DNA of 64,000 nt from Pseudonocardia sp. ICBG1293 (GTDB taxonomy: Bacteria > Actinomycetota > Actinomycetes > Mycobacteriales > Pseudonocardiaceae). The notes under the pieces were generated by a model. That model worked only from the letters and a program-made list of their open reading frames with translations, had not been told where the DNA came from and ran no database searches. Shown here piece after piece: positions 10,542-19,700 of the stretch. The stretch is from the NCBI RefSeq assembly GCF_020131355.1, contig NZ_JAHLEL010000064.1, forward strand, positions 1 through 64,000, in the 5' to 3' direction. The position numbers and the translations under genes were made by a program. How positions within the stretch are numbered: the stretch's first letter is position 1; each line of letters starts with the position of its first letter.

Positions 10542-12693
10542 TCACTGCTCGTCGGGGCTGGGTGGAGTGTTCGCAGGGATCTGGACGTCGATCAGCGCGA
10601 CGTTGCTCTCGAAGTTGGTGTCATGAGGGCATCCGCAAGTGTCAAGCTCATCCAGGAGTTCCTGGACCCGCCGCGCCGTCCGTTGGTGTCGCTCAGCCTC
10701 CCGATCCCAGCCGCGAGTCTCTGCGTCGCAGATGAGCTGTTGCTCGGTCTCGAGCCGGATGCGGAGTCGGGGGGCGTAGTCGGGGGTGGTGACGAACTTC
10801 GAGCAGGTCAGGTAGAGGTCGCACTCACAGGGCCCCTCCTGGGGCAGGCGCAGGCAGCGGCCGAGTTCGAGCTCGGTCTTGAAGAAGTTCGTCGACAACC
10901 AGTTCACGGCCTCCGTGGTGAGATCGCCGCTGCGGATGGCCTCGGCCTGCGGGCCGGCCAGGACCGCGCCGGGAGCGAGGACGGCCTGGTAGTCGGCGAG
11001 GACGACGGGATCGGACAGACTGGTGTAGGTCATCGACATGCCCGCGGAGCGGTGTCCGAGGACCTTCATGATGGTCTGGATCTTCGCGCCGCGTTCACCG
11101 AGCTGGGTGCCCATGGTGTGCCGGAAGCGGTGCGGGTGGACCAGCGCCTTGCCATCGTCGTCGACCAGGCCCAACGCGCGGCAGACCTCGGTCAGCCCGA
11201 CCTTGAACAGGTAGTCCGGGCTGGCCAGGCGCCCGTTGCGCAGGAACAGGTAGCGAACCGTCCGGCCGAGTCGCTGGTCGAACAGCGGCTGGTCGGTCTG
11301 CGCGCAGCGACGCGCGGCCAGGTCGCGGACGGCCTCGGCTGCCTCGGGGTGGATCGGGACGACCCGTTCCTTGGCCGACTTGCCCGCGGCCAGGCGCAGG
11401 CGGTGGGTGCCGTCGGGGTAGGTGTCGAGGCAGTCCAGCTCGAGCTTGCGGATCTCCCCGCTGCGGGCCCCGCTCCAGCGGGCGACCAACAGTGCAGTGC
11501 GCTGCAGCGGATCAGCCAGGGCGCGGATGCCGTCCATGAGCGGGTCGAGCTGCTCGGCGGGGATGAACCGTGGGACGCGCTCGATCCTGCGAGGAACGTC
11601 AGAGCTGGTCAGCGGAGGTTTGGTGGGCATGTGGGGCCACTCATTGATCGCGGCGTGGCGGAAGAACCGCGCGACGTTGCCGATGACGCCGTCGCGATAG
11701 ACCGCCGAGAGCGGCTGCTCGGGATGCTTCCACTTGCGCTGGTGGGGCAACCAGGCCAGGAACTCCAGCAGGGCAGGCCGGTCGAGCCCGGCCAAGGTGG
11801 TCTGCTCGGGTCGGGTCTCAGCGTGCCAGGCAGCCAGCCGCAGCAGGCCCGAGCGGACCTGGGTGACGGTGCCGGGCGCGCGTCGGACGGCGAGCTCGCG
11901 CAGATAGCGCCCCATCGCCTCCTCGACCGCGGGGACCGCGCTGAGCGCGGCCGGCGGGCGGGGTTGCTTGCGCAGCGGCAGGGCCTCGATGAACCCGGCG
12001 TGGAACAGCGCGACCCCGGTCTGGGTGACGCTGCTGTGCCAAGCCTGCGGGAACCCGGACTGCATCCGGACCTTCAGGTCGAGCTGCTCGATCTCGGGCA
12101 GCGAGGTAACGGTGCGGATGGCCGTGCGCAACTCGTCGATCTCGGCCAGGGACAACGTCGTGAGGTCGGGGTCGGCGCGGTGCAGGATCAGCCGCGGCAG
12201 CGCCCAGGGCAGGCTCTTGTTGACGCTGGGGACCGACAGACCCCGTCCGAGCTCCTGCTCACGCAGGGCGGCCATCTGCGCGCGCAGCGGCAGGCTCAGC
12301 CCGTCGGCGATGGCGAGGATCCGCAGGTTCGCCGCCCCGAACAGCCACGGCCAGTCCAGGCGCCGCCGCCCGGTCAACGACAGGTAGAACAGGTAGGGCC
12401 GCGCTCGGAAGCTCACCGTCGCGCCCGCCGGGTCGACCAGCGTGCCCGACGGGACGGGGCGCGCGTTGATCGTAGGACCGACCCGTTCCGCCAACGGACG
12501 ACGGGCCCATCGCGTCATCGACGGGTAGTGGGCGACGAACTCCGCCCGGGCCTGCAAGCAGCATCGGTGCCCAGTTCCTCGAGCCGCGCAGCCCGCCGTG
12601 GACGAATCGCTCGTACTCATCGACCGAGGCGTGCGAGGGACCCGAGTAGCCGTCGGTGGTGCGCAGTGACCCCGAACGTCGTGGCGCGCTCAT
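10542..12693 (-). CDS. TnpB-like large tyrosine recombinase (apparent frameshift near its N-terminus)
   Basis: About 716 residues if one base is skipped near 12552, joining frame ATG 12693 (MSAPRRSGSLR...RNWAPMLL) to the main frame (QARAEFVAHYPS...). Without the shift the main frame would start near 12620. Catalytic features are the Arg in WSGARSGEIRKL, HPHRFRHTMGTQL, and the His/Tyr of LGHRSAGMSMTY. A Cys-rich tail (CECDLYLTCSKF, CGCPHD) is typical of Tn554 TnpB-like proteins. The ATG overlaps the TnpA stop by 4 bp. Confidence 0.75.
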
Positions 12694-13838
12694 CGCGCCA
12701 TGTCCGGCTGCGGGGCCTGCTCCAAAGCGGTCCGGTAGTCGTCGCGGACCTGATGGTCGGTGAGCCGGACGTAGACCTTGGTCGAGCCCGGGTGGGCGTG
12801 CCCGAGGCGGCGCATCAAGGTCAGCTCTCGCATCCCGAGCTCGGCCATCCGGGTGGCGTGGGTGTGGCGCAGGCTGTGCGGCGTCAGCCAGGGCTCGCGC
12901 ACCCCGGCACGGGTCGCGGCCCGCTGGAACAGTCGGACCAGGCCGTCGTAGCTCAGCGCGTGATCTCTGCGGGCGCCTCTGCCACCGATCAGGAACAGCA
13001 GCGGGGTCTGGGCCTCCGGTGGGCGTTCGAGCAGCACGTAGCGGTTCAGGGTCGGGAGTGCCCTGTCCTCGAGCAAGTCCACCACCCGATCACGGCGGGA
13101 CTTCTGCCGTGCGCCCTGCGGGTGATCGTCGCGGTGGCAGACGGTGACCCGTTTCCGACCGTAGGAGATGTCCTCCAGATGCAAGCCCAGCACCTCGCCC
13201 GGACGCAGGCCACCTTCGTGCATGAGCTCGAGCAGCGCCCGATCGCGCAGCTTGTCCAGCTGCCCCAGCAGCACCAGGTAGGTCTCGTCCGGGACCGGGC
13301 GCGGCAGCGTGTCAACGGTGCGGACCCGCAGGACCCGACGGACCGGGCGCTGATCGGCACTGGTCAGCAGCGGCGGCCGATACCGGCCCAGCACACGGGC
13401 CGAAGCCTGATCGGCCTCACGCAGGATCGGGTTCTCCACCTGCGAGTAGCCGCCGCAGCTGATCAGGAACTCATAGAACGACGACACCGCAGCCAGCACC
13501 CGATTGCAGGTTCGCGCCGACAACCGCCGCCCGTCCCCACTGACCAGACCGAGCTGGCTGCGCTGCGCCCTCCCAGCCGAGGACTGGACTCTCAGCCAAG
13601 CCAGGAACTCCGTGGCCAGCATCGGGGAGAACCCGCTGACTGGCTCGCCGCGCTCGTCGAGGAACTGCAGCAGTTTCATCAGATCGTAGGCATAAGCCCG
13701 GACCGTGTTCGGAGAGAAATCCCGCACGGCCAACGACGACAGGAACGCCGAGACCTCCGACACCGGTACACCGGAGTCCTCGACCAGCATCACCGCCGGC
13801 TCTCCCAGCCGCTCCGGCTCGCACTTCACCACTCGCAT
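12690..13838 (-). CDS. TnpA-like tyrosine recombinase
   Basis: 382 residues, close to Tn554 TnpA (about 361). An N-terminal SAM-like DNA-binding domain (SPNTVRAYAYDLMKLLQFL) precedes the catalytic domain: Arg in EGGLRPGEVLGL, HSLRHTHATRM, and LGHAHPGSTKVYVRL with the nucleophilic Tyr. It forms an overlapping pair with the TnpB-like gene. Together they would cut and join at the TTATC ends without a resolvase or DDE enzyme. Confidence 0.85.
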   Translation of the reverse strand: MRVVKCEPERLGEPAVMLVEDSGVPVSEVSAFLSSLAVRDFSPNTVRAYAYDLMKLLQFLDERGEPVSGFSPMLATEFLAWLRVQSSAGRAQRSQLGLVSGDGRRLSARTCNRVLAAVSSFYEFLISCGGYSQVENPILREADQASARVLGRYRPPLLTSADQRPVRRVLRVRTVDTLPRPVPDETYLVLLGQLDKLRDRALLELMHEGGLRPGEVLGLHLEDISYGRKRVTVCHRDDHPQGARQKSRRDRVVDLLEDRALPTLNRYVLLERPPEAQTPLLFLIGGRGARRDHALSYDGLVRLFQRAATRAGVREPWLTPHSLRHTHATRMAELGMRELTLMRRLGHAHPGSTKVYVRLTDHQVRDDYRTALEQAPQPDMAR

Positions 13839-13916
13839 GACCGCGAACTAGATCATGAAACGCGGTCGTCTGACCTGCAGCTTCCTCGGAGTGCAGGAGA
13901 AAGTGTCCAGATAAAG

Positions 13917-14078
13917 GGTGGCCTGCAGTTCAGCCCGCCGACCTGGCGGGCGTTCGGTGGGGAAGGCGAAGCGCACGAGGCGTCCCGGGCCGAGCAGATC
14001 GAGGTCGCCGAGCGGGTCCAGGCCGTGCAGGGCTGGCAGGCGTGGCCGGCCTGTTCGAAGCGCCTCGGCCTCCGATGA
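13917..14078 (+). pseudogene. Rpf/transglycosylase domain, C-terminal remainder
   Basis: The sequence GGLQFSPPTWRAFGGEGEA and the tail QAVQGWQAWPACSKRLGLR are the missing half of the Rpf fold that begins before 10507. Removing 10508-13914 plus the hexamer difference restores NGYHGGLQFSPPTW in frame. It has no start of its own and is almost certainly untranslated unless the transposon excises. The TGA at 14076-14078 overlaps an ATG of a short downstream frame. Confidence 0.85.
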
Positions 14079-14230
14079 TGGCCGCCGCCGCAGCAGAACG
14101 TGTCCCCGCCCCAGGTCAGGGCGAACAGGACGTCGTCGGGGTGGTCGCGGTCGCTACCGGTGCTCTATCACCTGCTCGGCGCCGCCGTTCGTGCCGTCGT
14201 CCGTGCTCTCGGCGAGGGGTCATCCGGTGA
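14075..14230 (+). CDS. Small hypothetical ORF bridging Rpf and the next transfer gene
   Basis: 51 residues from ATG 14075 (overlapping the Rpf stop) to TGA 14228-14230, which itself overlaps the GTG of the next gene. Composition is Ala/Val then Arg-rich, with no domain. The stop/start overlaps on both sides fit the operon pattern and may only serve to keep ribosomes coupled. Weak support otherwise. Confidence 0.3.
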   Translation: MMAAAAAERVPAPGQGEQDVVGVVAVATGALSPARRRRSCRRPCSRRGVIR

Positions 14231-15276
14231 CCTCGTCCCGCAGCGCGGCCGACCTGCACGACCGCTGGGTCGCCGCCCCTGCGCCGCCGCGTAGCCCGTA
14301 CGAGCTCAACCAGCTCCTCGGGTCGGCGGCGCGCTCGCGCGCTCCGGGTGGGTTGGAGATCGTCGACAACGAATTACTGGTCGACGCCACCTCCGCCGCT
14401 GCTGCGGCGGGCGGGGGTGACGGCCTGGACCCGGTCGATGCCGCCGCCGAGCTCGGCGCCACCGTCGAGACGGTGCAGGCCCGGGCGCGCACAGTGTTCC
14501 CCGATACCCGCCCGGTGTCCTGGGCGGCGTTCGGAGCCCTGATCCCGGTGTTGGCCGGATCCGCCGGAGCAGGGGCGTCGTGTGTCGCGGTGGCGATCGT
14601 CGATGCGCTGCAGGCCGATCAGCGGTGCGCGCTGCTGGTCGACGCCGATGACCCGGCCCGGTCCGGGCTCGCGTGCGCGGCCTCGTGGGAGGGGCCGTGG
14701 CTGCGCCAGGTCAACGACCACATCTCGGTGCGTTACAGCTGGCGCGCCGACGCCCTACTCGCCCGCCTGGAAACCGGGTTGCCGGCGATCACGCCGGGGA
14801 TGGTGCCGGTCCCCCCGGACTGGCTCCCGGACCCGGCGCCGGAGCCGCTGCACACCACGGTGGTCGACCTCGGCCACGGCGGCTGGCGCGCCACCGCCAC
14901 ACCCGTCTACGGCGCCGGGGGCTGGCTACGGCGCGGCCTCCCGTCCCAACGCCCGATCCTCGTCATCCGCGCCACCCGACCCTCACTACGCCAAGCCGAA
15001 CAACTCCTCGCCCGCCTGGAGCCCTGGGTACAGCGCGGGGTCGCGACCCCGATCTACCAGCTCGTGGTCAACGGCACCCGCAAATGGCCCACCGGTGTCA
15101 CCGGCGCAGCCGGCCCCCGGATCGCAGCGCTGCTCGACGAAGCCCTGTTCGTGCCGCACGTCCCCGCGTGGGAGATCGGCGGGGTCACCGACGACCCCAG
15201 CCCCCCGAGGGCGGTCGACGCGTTGCGACCGCTGCTGGCCTCCTGGGGCCTGGTCACCTCCCCACGACACCGCTAA
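14227..15276 (+). CDS. ParA-like protein with degenerate P-loop (DUF6668-type), conjugation operon
   Basis: 349 residues from GTG 14227. Residues 100-140 resemble a MinD/ParA beginning (PVLAGSAGAGASCVAVAIVDAL, then LLVDADDPARSG), but the GxxGxGKT lysine is absent, so nucleotide binding is doubtful. VVDLGHGGWRATA and PILVIRATRPSLRQAEQLL follow the ParA fold order. Such catalytically dead ParA paralogues accompany actinobacterial transfer loci. It probably pairs with the ATPase at 6029-7357 or scaffolds the machine; this is inference. Confidence 0.65.
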   Translation: MTSSRSAADLHDRWVAAPAPPRSPYELNQLLGSAARSRAPGGLEIVDNELLVDATSAAAAAGGGDGLDPVDAAAELGATVETVQARARTVFPDTRPVSWAAFGALIPVLAGSAGAGASCVAVAIVDALQADQRCALLVDADDPARSGLACAASWEGPWLRQVNDHISVRYSWRADALLARLETGLPAITPGMVPVPPDWLPDPAPEPLHTTVVDLGHGGWRATATPVYGAGGWLRRGLPSQRPILVIRATRPSLRQAEQLLARLEPWVQRGVATPIYQLVVNGTRKWPTGVTGAAGPRIAALLDEALFVPHVPAWEIGGVTDDPSPPRAVDALRPLLASWGLVTSPRHR

Positions 15277-15323
15277 CCACCCCTGCCACCTGCTGAAACC
15301 CACTTCCTGCGGAGGCACCCCTG

Positions 15324-15644
15324 ATGTCTATCCCCCACCTACTCACCGACACACTGCTCAGCCAGATCGCGGTGCCTGCGCAGGCCATTCCGAACCCCGG
15401 GCCGCAGGCCCCGCCCGGTGCGGGTGCGATCGAGAACGTCGTCAGCTACGTCCGCTGGATCGCCGGGATCGCCGTACTCGGGCTGTTCTTCGGCGGGATC
15501 GTCGCCGCGACCGCCGGACGGATGTGGGACCACCACGGCTCCGGACGTCTCGGCGCCCGCATGATCGTCGGCAGCCTCGCCCTCGCCGTGCTGTTCGGCC
15601 TGGGCTACACCCTGGTCTCCCAGTTCGCCGCCTCCGCCGCCTGA
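15324..15644 (+). CDS. Small two-TM VirB2/TrbC-like protein
   Basis: 106 residues. SD GGAGG lies about 8 nt before ATG 15324. Two hydrophobic helices (about 43-62 and 80-103) are separated by a short polar loop (GRMWDHHGSGRLGAR). Size, topology and place just before the TcpC-like and TrbL-like genes fit a VirB2/TrbC-type pilin or small channel subunit. There is no classical signal peptide. The stop overlaps the next ATG (TGATG). Confidence 0.65.
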   Translation: MSIPHLLTDTLLSQIAVPAQAIPNPGPQAPPGAGAIENVVSYVRWIAGIAVLGLFFGGIVAATAGRMWDHHGSGRLGARMIVGSLALAVLFGLGYTLVSQFAASAA

Positions 15645-16489
15645 TGCCCGGCCTGATGAACACCGACCAGCCGCCCGGCAGTGGTAGTCGGCGCCGCGCG
15701 CTGCTGATCCTCGGCGGCGCCGCACTGCTGGTGCTGGCCTTGTTGGTCGGCGTGGCCGTGTCAGTGACCAGCATGTTCACCAGCGACAGCCCGGACAGCC
15801 CGGTGTCTTTCGGTCCGGGTTCGTCGGCCGCGCCCGCACCGGGCGGGGCGAGCGTGGGTAGCGGGCCGGCGGCTGAGGCGGCGCTGGCCCGGCGCCCGAT
15901 GCTCGACATCCCCGCCCAGGCCGCGATGCCGCACACCCTCTCGACACGCACCGCGGGCCCTCCGATCTCGCTGCCCCAGCCGGAGCAGGTGTCAGGCGTG
16001 CTCGTCCCGACCGGGTTCCCCGACAGCGAAGAAGGCGCGATCGCCCAGGTGATCGAGCTGGCCCGGGTGGGGCTCTCCGGCGCTGATCCGCAAGTCTGGG
16101 CCCAGGCTTACAACTCGATGGCCGAGCCCGGTGCCGCCGTAGCGGAGCAGACGCCCGCCGCGCGGAACCTCGTAGGCCTGCGCCGCGCGGCGAACATGCG
16201 CGAGACCGGGCCGCTGCGCCCCGGGATGACGATCTCCTGGACCCCGACCAGCGCGATGGTCAAGGGCAGCACCGACGACGGCACCTACACCGTGGCGTGT
16301 GTCCTCGGCGAGCTCGTCGCCGACAACAAGGGCCGCGTGGTCACCGCCGGATGGGGCACCTGCCTACCGATGCGCCGCGTCGACGACCAATGGCGGATCG
16401 CCTCCGGCCCAGCCGCGGCCGACGCCCCCGCAGCCTGGCCGGGCAGCGACGAGGCCGTCGCCGCCGGATACCGGGACCTCATCCGATGA
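15644..16489 (+). CDS. Conjugal transfer protein, TcpC/VirB8-like
   Basis: 281 residues with one N-terminal TM helix (about 19-42: RRALLILGGAALLVLALLVGV region), a Pro/Gly linker and an exported alpha+beta domain (about 110-281) of NTF2-like appearance, ending with CLPMRRVDDQWRIASGPA. This is the architecture of TcpC/VirB8 channel scaffolds in Gram-positive conjugation. It starts at ATG 15644 inside TGATG and overlaps the next gene by 4 bp. Confidence 0.7.
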   Translation: MPGLMNTDQPPGSGSRRRALLILGGAALLVLALLVGVAVSVTSMFTSDSPDSPVSFGPGSSAAPAPGGASVGSGPAAEAALARRPMLDIPAQAAMPHTLSTRTAGPPISLPQPEQVSGVLVPTGFPDSEEGAIAQVIELARVGLSGADPQVWAQAYNSMAEPGAAVAEQTPAARNLVGLRRAANMRETGPLRPGMTISWTPTSAMVKGSTDDGTYTVACVLGELVADNKGRVVTAGWGTCLPMRRVDDQWRIASGPAAADAPAAWPGSDEAVAAGYRDLIR

Positions 16490-18171
16490 CCACCCTGCAC
16501 CGGCCGGCCCAAGATCCGACGCAGCCCCCGGCCGGCGACGGTGGAGGCGGCTGGAACCCGGTCTCGGATCTGGTCGGCGGCTCCCTGAGCAACATCGCCC
16601 AGAACGCATTCAGCTCCGCGATGCAGGCAGTGTGGGACTCGGCGATCTGGCTGCTCAAAGGCGGTTTCGACCTCGCCGACACCGTCTCACAGGTCTCCCC
16701 CGCCACGATCACCGGCAATCCCGCCGACAACCCCGACCCCATCCCCGGGGCCGCTGCCCCACCGGCCGGTGCCGCGAGTGCGGTGGAGCTGGGTTCGTTG
16801 TGGCCGACCATGATCTGGCTGGCCGCGTTGATCGCACTCGGGCTGTTCTTCTCCCAGCTCGCCTCGGTCGCGCTGCGGTGCGGGCGGGGCATGTTCCGGG
16901 CGGTCACCGGCCCCGCACAGTTCGGGATCGCCCTGGCGGTGACCACCGGCGCGGTCGCGGCCCTGTTGACCGGCGCTGACGGGCTCACCACCCTGTTCCT
17001 GTCGATCCTGGGTGAGCAGGGCAGCTTCACCGCGATCCTGGACAACCCCGCCGTCGCCGACCGCTTCGGCGACAACCCCGACCTCGGCGCGGATGTCGAG
17101 GACGGGGTCCAGTCGATGATCCTGGGCATCGCCGCGGTGTTCGGGGTCATCCCCGCCGCGATCGGCTTCGCCCTCGCGATGATCTTCCGCGCCGCAGCGA
17201 TCATGGTGCTGATCGCGACCATCCCCCTCGCCGCAGCCTGCCTGATCTCCGACTCCACCGCGTCAATGTTCTGGCGCACGGTGCGCTGGCTGATCGCCGC
17301 GGTCCTGATGAAACCCGCCCTCGCTCTGGTCGTGGTCATCGGCGTTGCCATCATGTCGCGCACCCACGGAGTCGCCGGGCTACTCGCCGGCACCGCGGTG
17401 CTGCTGATCAGCCTGTTCAGCCCGTTCGTGCTCTACCGGCTGCTGGCCTTCGTCGACCCCGGCACCAGCGCCGGGATGGCCGTGCGCTCCGCCGGCAGCT
17501 CCCGCGCGGCGGGTGAGCCGGGCGCCGACAACGGCACCAGCGAGGCGATCAACACCGCGCGGGCCACCCAGAAGGCCTACGACATCGGCAGCACCAGCGG
17601 CGCCGGTGGTGGTGCCGCGGGCGGAGAGCTCGGCGGCAGCACCGCCGCGACCAGAGGAGCCTCCGGCAGCGCAGGAACCGGCACCGCCGCGACCGGCGGG
17701 GGCGGCGCTGCCGCAGGTGGCGGCGTTGCGGCCGGGGCGGGCGCGGTGGGCGGTGCGGCGGCGGCAGCCGTCGTCGGCGGCTACCTGGCCACCAAGGCCG
17801 CCGCGGGTGCTGCGGGGGCCTACGGGTCATCGCAGATGGCCCAGACCGGCATCGGTCACCCCGGACCCGCCCCCGCCGCCGGGGCCAGCGGCGGGCAGAT
17901 CCGCTCCGCCGCGGGCGGCGCCTACAACGCGACGTCGAACCGGATCGCCCAGACCTCGAACAGCAGCAGCGACCCAGACGCACCCGGCGACTCCAGCGAT
18001 GGTGACGGCGGCGGTGGCCCGGAGCCGCCGCCGGTAGACCCGGGCCCGACCGAGCCCACACCACCCGACGGCGCCGGCCCCACCACCGATACCGGTAGGC
18101 CGGCACCCGACCCGGCCCCCGGATCCGAGGAGCCGGCCCAGGCTGGCGCCGATCGAGAGGACGGCCGCTGA
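16486..18171 (+). CDS. TrbL/VirB6-like polytopic channel protein
   Basis: 561 residues. Hydrophobic helices occur at about 100-120, 140-165, 215-250, 265-285 and 290-330; the first 95 residues hold an amphipathic region (FSSAMQAVWDSAIWLLKGGFDLAD). The C-terminal 200 residues are Gly/Ala-rich then Pro/Glu-rich and likely cytoplasmic. This matches the TrbL/VirB6 membrane subunit of T4SS-like machines. ATG 16486 overlaps the upstream stop. Confidence 0.75.
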   Translation: MTTLHRPAQDPTQPPAGDGGGGWNPVSDLVGGSLSNIAQNAFSSAMQAVWDSAIWLLKGGFDLADTVSQVSPATITGNPADNPDPIPGAAAPPAGAASAVELGSLWPTMIWLAALIALGLFFSQLASVALRCGRGMFRAVTGPAQFGIALAVTTGAVAALLTGADGLTTLFLSILGEQGSFTAILDNPAVADRFGDNPDLGADVEDGVQSMILGIAAVFGVIPAAIGFALAMIFRAAAIMVLIATIPLAAACLISDSTASMFWRTVRWLIAAVLMKPALALVVVIGVAIMSRTHGVAGLLAGTAVLLISLFSPFVLYRLLAFVDPGTSAGMAVRSAGSSRAAGEPGADNGTSEAINTARATQKAYDIGSTSGAGGGAAGGELGGSTAATRGASGSAGTGTAATGGGGAAAGGGVAAGAGAVGGAAAAAVVGGYLATKAAAGAAGAYGSSQMAQTGIGHPGPAPAAGASGGQIRSAAGGAYNATSNRIAQTSNSSSDPDAPGDSSDGDGGGGPEPPPVDPGPTEPTPPDGAGPTTDTGRPAPDPAPGSEEPAQAGADREDGR

Positions 18172-19700
18172 TGTCCACCAACTCCGCGCCCGGCCCGCGG
18201 GTGTATCGGGGTCTCAACCACGCCGAAGGCATCGGCTGGATCGCCGGGATGACCCCGGTCCAAGCCTTTCTGCTGATCGGCGTGTGTGCCCCGGCGTTGA
18301 TCGCGATGTCACGCAACCAGTGGTCGACCGCCCTGAGCTGGGGGGTGTTCGCCGCCATCACGGTCGTGCTGATCGTCGTCCCCGTCCACGGCCGCCCCGC
18401 CTTCCGCTGGTGCGCTGACCTGGTCATGTTCCAGACAGGAGTCCTCATGCGCTGGTCACCCTGGCAATCCCGCGCCGCCGCCGGCCTCACCGGCGACCCA
18501 GGCGAACCCGACCTCCCGGGCGTGTTGGCCCGCCTGGAGTTCCCCGACGGCCCGGAGCTCCACGGGACGCGGATCTGCCTGATCCACGACACCACCGAAG
18601 GACGGTGGGGCGCCACCGCGCGGCTGACCCACTCCGGGGTCGGGATGCTGTCCGACGACGAGTGCGAACGCCTCGCCGCCCGCCTCGGGTCGCTACTGGT
18701 CGGGCTCGGTCACCGCGAGATCGTCGACCGGGTCTCCCTGCTGGTGCGCACCGTCCCCGACGACGGCACCGAATACACCGTGTGGCGCGAACGCCACCAA
18801 CACCCCGACGCCCCCGCCCTCGCCCGGCAGGTGACCGCGGAGATCGACCGCGACGTCGCCTCGGTGTCGGTGCGGACCGAGCTGTTCGTGACCGTCTCCG
18901 GCACCGAAGAGGCACTACGCCGCCCAGCGAAGGCCGCCGGCGGCGGCATCGCCGGACGCGCGTATGCCCTGTACCGCGTTCTGGAGGGTGTCGCCGACGG
19001 GCTACGCGGTCTCGGTGTCACCTCGGTGACGTGGCTGTCCTCCACCGGCGTGGCGGAGGCGATCAAGACCGGGTTCAACCCCGCCGCCGCCGCGAGCCTG
19101 TCGTTCCGGCATCTGACCAGCCCCGACCCCGACGGCACCGTCGGACTCCCGATCTCCCAGGCCGGCCCCGCCCACGCCCCGACCCCGACCCCGCGGGCGT
19201 ATCACCACGACGGCTACTCCTCGGTCGCCTACGCCGTGCAGCCACCCGAGTCCGGGACGATCTTCGGCTCCCTCGGCCCGCTGCTGGCGGTCCGGACTGC
19301 TGGGGAGCGGCGCACGCTGCAGATCCACTACGAGATCCTCTCCGCCGCCGCCGGCGCCCGGGTGGTCAAGTCGGATCGGTTCCGCAACAACGTGCTCGTC
19401 GACGCCAAGGCCCAGCGCGGGTTCACCACCACCGCGGTCGACTCCCGGCGCCAGCGCGGCGCCCGCGATCAGGAAGCCGCCGTCGCTGCCGGACACGCCG
19501 TCGTCCGCTTCACCGTCGCCTCCGCCATCACCGTCCCCGTCGGCTGGAACGTCGAAGACCACGCCGCCCGCCTGGAAAACGACGCCTCCGGCCGGTTTCA
19601 CCTGCTTCGCCTGGAACTCGCCCAAGACTCCGCCTTCGTCGCCGCCGCCCTCCCGGTCGGGATCGGGCTGCCCCGACAGAAGAGGGCCTTCGACGCATGA
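18171..19700 (+). CDS. SCO6880-type conjugation protein (PrgI-like N-terminus)
   Basis: 509 residues. Two TM helices at the N-terminus (about 25-65: TPVQAFLLIGVCAPALIAM and WGVFAAITVVLIVVPV) resemble PrgI, followed by a large cytoplasmic domain. In Streptomyces the SCO6880 family precedes a VirB4-like ATPase, as here, and is thought to anchor it. Overlaps of 1-4 bp with both neighbours indicate strict co-translation. Confidence 0.75.
   Translation: MSTNSAPGPRVYRGLNHAEGIGWIAGMTPVQAFLLIGVCAPALIAMSRNQWSTALSWGVFAAITVVLIVVPVHGRPAFRWCADLVMFQTGVLMRWSPWQSRAAAGLTGDPGEPDLPGVLARLEFPDGPELHGTRICLIHDTTEGRWGATARLTHSGVGMLSDDECERLAARLGSLLVGLGHREIVDRVSLLVRTVPDDGTEYTVWRERHQHPDAPALARQVTAEIDRDVASVSVRTELFVTVSGTEEALRRPAKAAGGGIAGRAYALYRVLEGVADGLRGLGVTSVTWLSSTGVAEAIKTGFNPAAAASLSFRHLTSPDPDGTVGLPISQAGPAHAPTPTPRAYHHDGYSSVAYAVQPPESGTIFGSLGPLLAVRTAGERRTLQIHYEILSAAAGARVVKSDRFRNNVLVDAKAQRGFTTTAVDSRRQRGARDQEAAVAAGHAVVRFTVASAITVPVGWNVEDHAARLENDASGRFHLLRLELAQDSAFVAAALPVGIGLPRQKRAFDA

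Larger units (their letters stand above)
10508..13914 (-). mobile_element. Tn554-like two-recombinase transposon (3.4 kb)
   Basis: The element lies precisely between the two halves of the Rpf domain. The ends form an imperfect inverted repeat, TTATCCGAACA (10508) against TTATCTGGACA (reading inward from 13914), 9 of 11 matches. Flanking hexamers are ACGGTG on the left (10502-10507) and AGGGTG on the right (13915-13920); no longer target duplication is present. This fits tyrosine-recombinase transposition as in Tn554, where a 6-bp core is carried along. It encodes two tyrosine recombinases of TnpA and TnpB size, and I see no TnpC or cargo gene. Confidence 0.75.

Noticed and set aside
10623-14078. 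1151-codon forward frame
   Set aside because: It is antisense to the two tyrosine recombinases; only its last 54 codons (Rpf remainder) are real.
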